Assembly: GCA_020633295.1 (NCBI GenBank)
Contig: JACKDW010000005.1
Location: 62,001 to 126,000, forward strand
DNA: 64,000 bases
Origin: Myxococcales bacterium
Lineage (GTDB): Bacteria; Myxococcota_A; Polyangia; Nannocystales; Nannocystaceae
Direction: 5' to 3'
Shown here: positions 56,744-64,000 of the stretch, piece by piece
How positions within the stretch are numbered: position 1 is the stretch's first letter
Layout of the letters: each line of letters opens with the position of its first letter
Program-made: the position numbers and the translations under genes
The notes under the pieces: model-generated
What the model saw: the letters and a program-made list of their open reading frames with translations, nothing else
What the model was told of the DNA's origin: nothing
Databases searched by the model: none

Positions 56744-58561
56744 TTAGGAGGGCGCGATGACCTCGAGCGCCATGCCGCCGGGGTAGGCGTAGGACGCGAA
56801 GCCGACCTTGGTCTCGAAGTTGGGGTCGGCGTAGCCGATGTTGGTGATGCCGAACTTGTCGTCGCTCTGGGCGAAGTGCGCGCCGTCGTTGACCGGCCAG
56901 CTCACGATCTCGTAGGTCTCGACCTCGAGGCCCGGGACCTCATCGCCCTCGGGGCCCAGCTCGGTGTAGCCCGTGACCTCGACGTCATCGACGTACACCG
57001 GCGCGCCGCCCTTGCGGTGCACGATCTGCACGTAGTTGTCGCGGTAGCCCTGCCCGGTCGTGAACGCGTAGCGCTTGAGGTACTGCTCGACCGGCACCAT
57101 CGCGTACATCGACGGGTCGCCGATCGGCGAGCCCTCGTCCCAGGTCAGCTCCTGCGCGCCGGCGATGTACTGGACCGGCATGATCTTCTTGTTGCTGATG
57201 AAGATCAGCCCGGAGTCCTTGTTGCCGTACTCCTTCTGCTCCTCCCACGAGGAGTCGACGGAGAACTCGTAGAAGTCGCCCTTCTTCGCCAGCGAGATGA
57301 CCGCGCCGTCCTCGTCGAGCTGACCCTGCTGCGGGATGACCCACACCTTGGTGTCGTCCTCGCCCGCGAACACGCGCCAGTAGCGGCGCTCCTGCTGACG
57401 GAGCTTGGCGTGTATGCCGACGTAGCGGCGGCCCCAGTGGTCGAGCGGGATCAGCTGCTCCTGCAGGTGATCGCAGAAGCCCTGCCCGCTGACGCCCGGG
57501 TTCTCGCCCTCGTAGGGCACGAACGCGCAGGCCGTCGCGCCGACGACCCAGATCGGCTTGTCCGACTCGATGATGGTCCCCGACACGTCGCGCCGCTTCC
57601 AGTCGCCGTTGACGTCGGCGGCCGCGATCTGCATGAGCTCGTACTTGTCCATGACCACGGAGCCCTGCGCGCCCGCCTTGACGTACTTGACCTTAAAGCC
57701 AGTCTCGTCGGTCGCGACCGGCGGCGTCCAGGTCACGGTCGTGTCGTAGTCGAGCGCGAGCACCGTGAAGTAGCTCGGGTGCCCGTTGATGTCCTCGTCG
57801 TTCTTGTCCTGGAAGCCCGGGTACGAGTAGACGATGTACTCCTTGCGCAGCGCGTGCTCGGGCAGCAGCATCGAAGAGTCGTTGGCCGAGCTGTTCTCGA
57901 GCGGCGAGTGCTGGTACGCGACGATCGGGATGTCGCTCTCGACGCGGTACAGCCCGCCCAGGCGGTAGCCGGACGAGTACTGGTCGACGAAGGAGTTCGT
58001 CATCTCGAACACCCGCGTCTCGCCGGGCGCGAGCTGCACGGGGTCGCCCTGCGCGAACTCCTGCCGCAGGTTGTCGGGCACGTACCAGAGCTGGATCGTC
58101 GCGGTCTTGTCGCGGTCGGTGTTGCCGATGATCAGCGCGTCCGGCGAGTTCTCGCGCCAGTGCGTCATGCGGGCGGCGAAGAACGAGCAGCCCACCGACG
58201 ACGGAGACTCCTCGGCGTAGTCGCAGGGCCCGAGGCAGCGGCCCGAGCTGCAGGTCTCGCCCTCCTCGCAGAGCACGTCGATATAGGTGAGCCCGTCGGG
58301 GTTGCAGACCCGCATCACGCCCTCGTCCTTGCACGACGCGACCCCCGGCATGCAGACCATCTCGACGCCCGTCGTCGGGTTCTCGATCGTCGGGTCGCTC
58401 TCGTCGCTCGTCGTCATCGTCGTGTCCTCGCCCGAGTCGCTGCAGGCGACGGAGACGAGCAACGCCGGCGCGAGGGCCCAGGCGAGCGCCGTGAAGAAGG
58501 GAGAAGCGCGACGCGATCGAGAGAGCGATCGGGCGGGTGAGGGGCAAGGTATGGGCAGCAT
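56744..58561 (-). CDS. IgGFc-binding-like lipoprotein
   Basis: 605 residues. The signal ends LLVSVAC (lipobox). A Cys-rich 60-residue region (CMPGVASCKDEGVMRVC...CSSGRCLGPC) precedes a long beta-rich domain with features of the IgGFc-binding family: 'SPDALIIGNTDRDKTATIQL', 'VAYQHSPLENSSANDSSMLL', 'VVGATACAFVPYEG' and a 'DHLQEQLIPLDHWGRRYV' segment. Such proteins are common in myxobacteria and are thought to be surface adhesins; mammalian IgG binding is not implied. Confidence 0.83.
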   Translation of the reverse strand: MLPIPCPSPARSLSRSRRASPFFTALAWALAPALLVSVACSDSGEDTTMTTSDESDPTIENPTTGVEMVCMPGVASCKDEGVMRVCNPDGLTYIDVLCEEGETCSSGRCLGPCDYAEESPSSVGCSFFAARMTHWRENSPDALIIGNTDRDKTATIQLWYVPDNLRQEFAQGDPVQLAPGETRVFEMTNSFVDQYSSGYRLGGLYRVESDIPIVAYQHSPLENSSANDSSMLLPEHALRKEYIVYSYPGFQDKNDEDINGHPSYFTVLALDYDTTVTWTPPVATDETGFKVKYVKAGAQGSVVMDKYELMQIAAADVNGDWKRRDVSGTIIESDKPIWVVGATACAFVPYEGENPGVSGQGFCDHLQEQLIPLDHWGRRYVGIHAKLRQQERRYWRVFAGEDDTKVWVIPQQGQLDEDGAVISLAKKGDFYEFSVDSSWEEQKEYGNKDSGLIFISNKKIMPVQYIAGAQELTWDEGSPIGDPSMYAMVPVEQYLKRYAFTTGQGYRDNYVQIVHRKGGAPVYVDDVEVTGYTELGPEGDEVPGLEVETYEIVSWPVNDGAHFAQSDDKFGITNIGYADPNFETKVGFASYAYPGGMALEVIAPS

Positions 58562-58687
58562 CGAGCTTTAAGCCTCAGGTCGAGCAGTAGGGTTTATGTT
58601 CGCTTAACTTCGCGCGCGACGGCGCGCGTGTGTGGCGGTCCGGCGCGAAGCCTCGCGGGCGCCCGCCCGGACCGCCGCTCTCCGCGA

Positions 58688-60067
58688 TTACTGGAGGTTC
58701 TGGAGGCTGACCTCGATGCCCTCGGGGATCGAGACGACGCCGCTGGTCCGGAGGTTGATAACGCCCTTGGGCGAGTCGATGGCCCGATAGTCGACCGTCA
58801 ACCCGACCTGCTCCGCGAGCGCGGCCTTGAACTCATCCACGACGTCCTGGTTCTTGTCGACGAACTCCGGGTCCGAGGCGGCGAGGACGCCGACGCCCTT
58901 CCCGTCGACGACGGTGATGTCGCCGGCGCGCACGCCGAGCAGCTCGTTCTCCAGCTCCAGGAACATCGGCATCTCGACCTCGGCGTAGCCGCAGTACTGG
59001 TCGTCGGTTCGCCACACGCGGAACTCTGTGTCCAGGCGCGCGTTGCTGTTGGCGCTCGTCGTCATGGAGTCGAGCGTCACCGTGATCGGCCCGTTCGGGT
59101 CGGGGTTGCCGTTGTCGTCGTAGCTGCGCGGGATCTCGCCCTCCTCGATCATGCGCTGACACATCTTCTCGATCAGCTCGGCGTGGAAGCGCACCGTCAT
59201 GAACTGGCCGTCGGCGATCGCGACCTGCGTGTCGAGGCCCGCGTTCGCCGGCATGTCGAGGTTGGTCGCCGCGCCGATGACGAGCGTGTTCTCCTCCGGG
59301 TTGACGAACACCTCGCGCGCCGCGAGCACCACGTTCTCGCCGCCGAGGGACCACGGCCGCATCTCGAGCAGGTCGGAGGCGCCGAAGCTCTCGGCCAGCT
59401 GGTCGTGGATCGTCGAGCGCAGGTAGTCCTTGATGCCCTTGAAGTCGTCGAGCGGGATCCCGTCCTCCTCGACCTGCTGGCTGTACAGGGTCAGCTTGAC
59501 GTCCTCGTCGCGCAGCACGAGGTTGTTGAAGTCGGCGACCAGGAACGAGACCTCGTTGAGGCGCTCGACGCGGATCGGCAGCCCGAAGCTCACGTCGCCC
59601 GACGCGGTCACGGCGCCCGTAAAGATCGGCTCCGGCACGTCCGGGTTGGGCGGCTCGATGCCGCCGAAGCTGAGCCCGAGGTCGACCTTGCTCAGCGCGA
59701 CCTTGATGCAGTTGCCGCAGTCGCCGTGGGCCTCGAGCGTCAAGTCGGTCTGCCCGGCCGAGAACGAGATGAGGAACGGGCCCATCGAGACCGAGGTCGA
59801 GAAGTCCGGCGACTCCCCCGACTCGGTCAGGTTCGCGAGCAGCTCGTTGATCGCCTTCTCGCCGAGCACCAGCGCCATCGGGTAGGGCGGGACCTCGGGG
59901 ACGAACTCCTCGAGGATGCCGCGCGTCGCGAGCACGTCGTCGAGAAAGCCCTGGTACTCCTCGCAGTCCGCGTCCGCTGGTGGGCCGGGGCACGCGGTCA
60001 ACGAGGACGCCGCCAGCCCAAGGGTGAACGCCGGGGCGAGAACGCGAACGAACGACTTGAATACCAT
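58688..60067 (-). CDS. Large exported lipoprotein of unknown function
   Basis: 459 residues from an ATG at 60067. The signal ends ASSLTACPG (lipobox). The rest is an acidic beta-rich protein ('FLISFSAGQTDLTLEAHGDC', 'PIFTGAVTASGDVSFGLPI', 'LTLYSQQVEEDGIPLDDFKG') that recalls lipid-binding or cell-surface proteins with long sheets, but I do not assign a family. It is divergent from the gene at 60379. Confidence 0.75.
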   Translation of the reverse strand: MVFKSFVRVLAPAFTLGLAASSLTACPGPPADADCEEYQGFLDDVLATRGILEEFVPEVPPYPMALVLGEKAINELLANLTESGESPDFSTSVSMGPFLISFSAGQTDLTLEAHGDCGNCIKVALSKVDLGLSFGGIEPPNPDVPEPIFTGAVTASGDVSFGLPIRVERLNEVSFLVADFNNLVLRDEDVKLTLYSQQVEEDGIPLDDFKGIKDYLRSTIHDQLAESFGASDLLEMRPWSLGGENVVLAAREVFVNPEENTLVIGAATNLDMPANAGLDTQVAIADGQFMTVRFHAELIEKMCQRMIEEGEIPRSYDDNGNPDPNGPITVTLDSMTTSANSNARLDTEFRVWRTDDQYCGYAEVEMPMFLELENELLGVRAGDITVVDGKGVGVLAASDPEFVDKNQDVVDEFKAALAEQVGLTVDYRAIDSPKGVINLRTSGVVSIPEGIEVSLQNLQ

Positions 60068-60378
60068 CGTTATCCTCAAGCTGGGAACAAGCGGTGCAAG
60101 GGAAGACGCGACGAAGGAGCGAAGCCTCCGCAGCACCTCGAGTTTATGACAAATTGCCCATGGGCGCAGTTTGTTGTGCAATTATCTCGCGCTACCCAGC
60201 CCGCGCGGGGGGTCGTCAGCCCCTCGTTCGCTGCGCCGCGCGCGAGGGTTGCCCGCGCGACCTGGCTGCGCGCGCGCGCGCGCAGTTCCGCGCAGAGCTC
60301 GCTACCGAGGTACAAATCACCGCCGTGCGCAACGTTCCTTTGTCCGCGAGCCGGCCGCTGTTATCGTCGGGTCCTGCG
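60068..60378. other. Divergent intergenic region
   Basis: This 311-base gap separates two lipoprotein genes pointing away from each other, so both promoters should lie here. No gene is seen. A CGCGCGCGCGCG tract (about 60270-60281) could form unusual DNA structure. Confidence 0.45.
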
Positions 60379-61083
60379 ATGCACCGTCCTCAACTTGGCC
60401 TACTGAAGAAGTTGCAAGAGAAGTTGCGAGAGAAGTTGCGAGAGAAGTTGCGAGAGACGCCACAGGAGACGCGGCCAACGCCGCGACGCGCCGCGGGCGT
60501 GCTCGCGCTCGCGCTCGTGACCGCGGGCCTCGCCGGCTGCAATTCCGACGAGACGTTCTCGATCACCACCGAGGACGAGACCACCGGCGGGACCAAGACG
60601 CCGTCGACCTCGCTGCCCATGACCACGCGCGGGCCCGAGCCCGACATGCCCCCCAGCGACGCGCCCTTCGTCTCGTGCCTGGACATGCTCTCGTGCCTGT
60701 TCTCGAACCAGGACGGCAACGTCCCCTGCCAGTTCATCAACCAGGACTTTAATATCGAGATCGATTTCGTCTGCGTCCTGGGCTGCGTCGGCGTCGAGGG
60801 CACCGACATCGGCGAGATCCTCTGGCAGCTCGACCTGGGCCTGTGCCTCGCCGACGTGTGCGCGCAGGAGCCCTACACCGGCCCGCTCGATCCTGGCCCG
60901 GAGCACCAGTGCAACCCCGAGCCGTCGATCGGCATCGACGTGAGCGCGCAGTGCCTCCAGTGCATGATCCTGAAGATGTCGCAGCTCGCCAACGGCCAGG
61001 ACCTGGGCGTCTGTATGAACGAGCTCGCGAAGTGCGACGACGACCCGAACACCCTCGTCCGCGACCCCGAGCTCGATCGTTGA
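60379..61083 (+). CDS. Lipoprotein with repeat-extended N terminus
   Basis: 234 residues from an ATG at 60379. An unusual charged N terminus (KKLQEKLREKLREKLRE) encoded by a 12-base tandem repeat precedes the hydrophobic signal and lipobox (TAGLAGC). The mature part has a Thr/Pro linker and about 14 Cys in a helical region ('FVCVLGCVGVEGTDIGEILW', 'CLQCMILKMSQLANG'), as in other small Cys-rich myxobacterial lipoproteins. Function unknown. Confidence 0.75.
   Translation: MHRPQLGLLKKLQEKLREKLREKLRETPQETRPTPRRAAGVLALALVTAGLAGCNSDETFSITTEDETTGGTKTPSTSLPMTTRGPEPDMPPSDAPFVSCLDMLSCLFSNQDGNVPCQFINQDFNIEIDFVCVLGCVGVEGTDIGEILWQLDLGLCLADVCAQEPYTGPLDPGPEHQCNPEPSIGIDVSAQCLQCMILKMSQLANGQDLGVCMNELAKCDDDPNTLVRDPELDR
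60408..60455 (+). repeat. Four tandem 12-base units in a signal-sequence region
   Basis: GAAGTTGC(A/G)AGA occurs four times in a row and encodes a KLRE-type repeat. Unit gain or loss keeps the frame and changes the charged part of the lipoprotein signal. Confidence 0.9.
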
Positions 61084-61308
61084 GCCGCGCCGAGTCGCGG
61101 CGACCGGCGACGGCCTGACGCCGCGCCCAAACCCGACGGACCAGGGCGCACGGCGACCGAGCGCTCGCGCGTCGACGCACCGTCGCCGCGGAGCGTCGTC
61201 GCACGCACGCGCCTGGGGCAGCCACGCCAACACCTGTGGGGTCCGGCACGCCCGCGATCGCCAGATTCGTTGCTCATCCCAGAGCGCCGTTGATAGGATG
61301 CCGGCATC

Positions 61309-62919
61309 ATGCGGCTTTCCTGGACTCGCGTCTTGCTCTCCGCAGGCATCTCGCTTGCGACCGTCATGCCCACCGGCGAGGCGTGGGCTGTGCAACCCGA
61401 GAGCGACGGCGCGGGCGCGCCGGCCGACGCCGGCGACGCCGACGCGAGCGCGCCGGCTGACGGCAGCGACGACGCGGGCGCGGGCGCGGGCGGTGAAGCC
61501 AGCGGCTCCATTCAGCTCGGCGCCGGCGGAGCGAAGGGAGACGCGAGCGCCTCCGGTGACGCCGAGGGACCCAAGAAGCCCAAGAAGTCGCGCAAGGGCT
61601 GGGGCGTCGAAGATCAAGACAAGCCGCTGCTGTACCGCTACAAGCCCGAGCGCAACACCTGGGAGGTCGGCATCTTCGGCGGCCTGTTCCTCCCCGACGA
61701 GCGCCACGACTTCTACCACCCGGACACCTCGCCCCAGAAAGCGCTGTGGCTGATCGGGCCGGAAATCGGTCTGCGCGCGGCCTACATGGCGCTGCCCTTC
61801 CTCGGCGTCGAGGCCGAGTTCAGCGCGATCCCGACGGCGGTGCGCAACGGCGCCAACACCTTCGCGTTCGTCTACGGCTTCCGCGGCCACGCGCTGCTGC
61901 AGGCGCCCGGCACCCGGATCGCGCCGTTCCTGCTCGGCGGCTACGGCGGCATGGGCGTGGCCTCCTCGGACGACCCCCGCCAGGGGCTCGGCAAGGACCT
62001 CGACGGCGTAGGTCACCTCGGCATCGGCCTCAAGGTCTACATCAACCGCTACATGGCGGCGCGCTTCGACGCCCGCCAGATCATCGGCGCCAAGGCGGCC
62101 ACCCAGGGCGACTGGGTGCATCACTTCTCGGTGCTGTTCGGCCTCACCTTCACGCTCGGCCGCTCCAAGAAGGTCATCGACAACGACCTCGACAAGGACG
62201 GCATCCTCAACGACGTCGACGTGTGCCCGATGGCGCCCGGCATCCCGCCGGACGGCTGCCCGCCGAAGGACCTCGACGGCGACAGCATCTACGACCACGA
62301 GGACCGCTGCCCCTGCGATCCGGGCGAGGCGCCCTCGGGCTGCCCGACCGGCCTCGACACCGACAAGGACGGCTTCCCCGACGAGGTCGACGAGTGCCCG
62401 ACCGAGCCCGGCATCGCGCCCGTGGGCTGCCCGGTCCGCGACGCCGACAACGACGGCTTCCCCGACGAGAAGGACACCTGCCCGATGAAGCCGGAGACCC
62501 GCAACGGCTTCGAGGACGGCGACGGCTGCCCGGACGAGATCCCGGAGAAGCTCAAGAAGTCCATCGGCGTGCTCGAGGGCATCACCTTCGAGTTCAACAG
62601 CGAGAAGATCCGCCGCAGCTCGCGGCCGACCCTCGACGAGGCCGCCGAGTCGCTCAAGGAATTCCCGATGGTCCGCGTGCGCATCGAGGGCCACACGGAC
62701 AACGTGGGCGACCCCGCGTACAACCTCGAGCTGTCGAAGAAGCGCGCGGCCGAGGTCAAGAACTACCTGGTCGAGAAGGGCGTGCCCGAGGCGCAGCTCG
62801 AGACCGAGGGCTTCGGCGACACCAAGCCGCGCGAGACGGAAGACACCGACGCGGCCCGGGCCAAGAACCGGCGCATCGAGTTCGTCCTCATCACCGAGGG
62901 CGCGCCCTCGTCCGAGTAG
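61309..62919 (+). CDS. OmpA-family outer-membrane protein with Asp-rich repeats
   Basis: 536 residues. The signal peptide ends near GEAWA. After an Ala/Gly/Asp linker comes a beta-barrel-like domain (residues about 110-285, ending LFGLTFTLGRSKK). Three to four thrombospondin type-3-like Asp repeats follow (DLDKDGILNDVDVCP, DTDKDGFPDEVDECP, DADNDGFPDEKDTCP), probably binding calcium. The C-terminal OmpA domain has FEFNSEKIRRSSRPTLDEAA, IEGHTDNVGDPAYN and LSKKRAAEVKNYL, with the conserved Asp and Arg that bind peptidoglycan. It links outer membrane and cell wall. Confidence 0.93.
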   Translation: MRLSWTRVLLSAGISLATVMPTGEAWAVQPESDGAGAPADAGDADASAPADGSDDAGAGAGGEASGSIQLGAGGAKGDASASGDAEGPKKPKKSRKGWGVEDQDKPLLYRYKPERNTWEVGIFGGLFLPDERHDFYHPDTSPQKALWLIGPEIGLRAAYMALPFLGVEAEFSAIPTAVRNGANTFAFVYGFRGHALLQAPGTRIAPFLLGGYGGMGVASSDDPRQGLGKDLDGVGHLGIGLKVYINRYMAARFDARQIIGAKAATQGDWVHHFSVLFGLTFTLGRSKKVIDNDLDKDGILNDVDVCPMAPGIPPDGCPPKDLDGDSIYDHEDRCPCDPGEAPSGCPTGLDTDKDGFPDEVDECPTEPGIAPVGCPVRDADNDGFPDEKDTCPMKPETRNGFEDGDGCPDEIPEKLKKSIGVLEGITFEFNSEKIRRSSRPTLDEAAESLKEFPMVRVRIEGHTDNVGDPAYNLELSKKRAAEVKNYLVEKGVPEAQLETEGFGDTKPRETEDTDAARAKNRRIEFVLITEGAPSSE

Positions 62920-62944
62920 GCGGCCCTCCCCGAACGCAAGCGAG

Positions 62945-62970
62945 CGCGCGACCGCGTCGCGCGTTTCGTT
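62945..62970 (+). terminator. Probable terminator after the OmpA gene
   Basis: An 8-bp stem (CGCGCGAC/GTCGCGCG) with a CGC loop is followed by TTTCGTT. Confidence 0.5.
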
Positions 62971-62973
62971 GTG

Positions 62974-63099
62974 GGGCGCTCTTTGCGGGGCGCACATACT
63001 CACTCCCTTCGGGCGCTCGTACATGGCCTCAAGTCCTCGTCTGAAGCTCGCGCGCGTTGGGTAGAAGACGCGCGTGGCTCTTGGAGAGAGAGGGCGGGG
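62974..63099 (+). repeat. Intergenic repeat unit A
   Basis: About 126 bases starting GGGGCGCTCTTTGCGGGGCG and ending in GAGAGAGAGGGCGGG. It is repeated in part directly behind itself and fully, in inverse orientation, at 63275-63409. Confidence 0.8.
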
Positions 63100-63169
63100 G
63101 GCGCTCCTTGCGGGGCGCATGTACTCACCCCCCTCGGGCGCTCGTACATGGCCTTAAGTCCTCATACGG
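63100..63169 (+). repeat. Intergenic repeat unit B (partial copy)
   Basis: It matches the first 70 bases of unit A with several substitutions (GCGCTCCTTGCGGGGCGCAT, CTCGTACATGGCCTTAAGTC) and ends before the GAGAGAG part. Confidence 0.8.
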
Positions 63170-63274
63170 CCCCCCGCCCTCTCTCTCCCGCCACGCTCCG
63201 CCGACGTGGCGCGGGTTGACACGCGTCTCGTGACCGGCGCCGCTTCGATCGTGGATCGAGGGGGCCCAAGACGG

Positions 63275-63409
63275 CCGAGAGGACACGCCCCGCCCTCTCT
63301 CTCCAAAAGCCACACGCGTGTCCTCGAACCAACGCGCGCTCAGGTCGGACAAGCACTTCCGACCATGTACGAGGTGCCGAGGTACATGCGTCCCGCGAGG
63401 AGCGCCCCG
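63275..63409 (-). repeat. Intergenic repeat unit C (inverted copy)
   Basis: The reverse complement runs from GGGGCGCTCCTCGCGGGACG to GAGAGAGAGGGCGGGGC and aligns along the length of unit A. Together with A/B it could fold as a long inverted repeat. A fourth, shorter inverted piece is seen at about 63412-63450. Confidence 0.75.
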
Positions 63410-63452
63410 GCCAAGAGCCATGTGTGTCCTTGAACTGGCGCCCGCGCAGGAG

Positions 63453-64000
63453 CTATGAGCTGCTGGAGCGCCCCGCAGACGAGCTCGAGCCCGCGCGAGC
63501 CGCCTCGCGCGGCAACACCACGAGCGCGACCACATAGAACCCGACCCCGACCCAGCCCGCGACCAGCACCCCCAGGTGCATGATCACGATCGTCGCCAGC
63601 ACCGCGCCGAGCACCGACGTCGCCGCGTTCACCGCCCAAAGCCACGGCACGCGCGTCGGGTCGCGTCCCGCGACCACCCGCAGCCCGCCTGGCAGGCACG
63701 CGCCCATCACCAGCGCCAGCGGCATGATCGACGCGATCGCCAGGCCCGCGCGCGCGACTCGGGACAGCGAGCGCGTCGCCTTCAGCAACGCCATCAGCGC
63801 GTCCGACTGCACGATCACGCACAGGTACGCCAGCACCAGCGCCAGCGCCAGCGCGGCCACGCCCCGCGGCGCGCGGGCGCTGAACTCCGAGCCCGCCAGC
63901 AGGCGACTCCCGAGCCCGCCGCCCAGCAAGATCACCGCGAGCACCACCGCCAGCGTCAGCGTCGGGTCGGAGAGGTACAGGCCGAAGCGCTGCAGCAGCG
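63453..64000 (-). CDS. Membrane protein, C-terminal part (gene continues beyond window)
   Basis: The frame is open to the window end. At least 182 residues contain four to five hydrophobic segments ('LTLAVVLAVILLGGGLGSRL', 'GVAALALALVLAYLCVIVQ', 'AGLAIASIMPLALVMGACLP', 'WAVNAATSVLGAVLATIVIM', 'GWVGVGFYVVALVVLP'). The pattern 'GACLPGGLRVV...PWLWAVNAATSVLGAV' recalls the C-terminal membrane part of spermidine-synthase-like integral membrane proteins. The rest of the gene is needed to confirm this. Confidence 0.65.
   Translation of the reverse strand, partial: LLQRFGLYLSDPTLTLAVVLAVILLGGGLGSRLLAGSEFSARAPRGVAALALALVLAYLCVIVQSDALMALLKATRSLSRVARAGLAIASIMPLALVMGACLPGGLRVVAGRDPTRVPWLWAVNAATSVLGAVLATIVIMHLGVLVAGWVGVGFYVVALVVLPREAARAGSSSSAGRSSSS

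Noticed and set aside
62974..63169. Small peptide genes inside the intergenic repeats
   Set aside because: Copies differ by substitutions that do not keep a reading frame or codon pattern, and no ribosome binding sites are evident.

Overview
The window looks like a high-G+C myxobacterial chromosome, most likely from the Nannocystis/Enhygromyxa/Plesiocystis side of the order. The right half is full of secreted lipoproteins with long Thr/Ser/Asp/Gly linkers after the lipobox Cys, and also carries a serine protease with a MYXO-CTERM-like tail, an IgGFc-binding-like protein, an OmpA protein with Asp-rich repeats and half of a roadblock/LC7 protein. No rRNA operon, tRNA or CRISPR array was recognised. 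The taxonomic call is inference from gene content.

Region 1 (1-19.6 kb) is an anti-phage type island. The minus-strand genes dpdE, dpdF, dpdG, dpdH and dpdI follow one another with 4-7 nt overlaps, and a very large helicase resembling DpdJ runs towards them on the plus strand. In the Dpd (7-deazapurine in DNA) system, DpdA-C with preQ0 synthesis make the modification and the later Dpd proteins are needed for restriction. Only restriction-side genes are visible here. dpdE is broken by an IS256-family element (15239-16647) flanked by a 9-bp target duplication; removing the element and one duplication restores an open frame exactly. A second, inverted and truncated copy of the same IS lies just upstream of dpdE (19977-20676).

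Region 2 (19.6-27.5 kb) is accessory DNA: a truncated IS, a ribbon-helix-helix regulator and an unknown gene divergent across a long perfect palindrome, small membrane and secreted proteins, an intergenic 46-bp near-palindrome, a small DNA-binding-like protein, one complete tyrosine recombinase and a second one that stops at its HxxR box.

Region 3 (27.5-48 kb) is mainly chromosomal: an SGNH-hydrolase-like membrane protein, a RelA-type (p)ppGpp synthetase, proBA, a double-FKBP lipoprotein, a frameshifted formylglycine-generating-enzyme-like lipoprotein, a radical SAM/SPASM protein, aroC with an overlapping alpha/beta hydrolase, and secreted proteins. Between two convergent genes at about 34.0 kb lies the most unusual item: about 140 bp that reproduces a miniature of 23S rRNA domain IV (helix 69 region), closed by a perfect 12-bp stem.

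Region 4 (48-64 kb) is a run of exported proteins: two paralogous Notum/pectin-acetylesterase-like lipoproteins, a metzincin-type protease, Cys-rich lipoproteins, an IgGFc-binding-like protein and an OmpA-like protein. An intergenic repeat cluster (62974-63440) follows, and the window ends inside a membrane protein gene.
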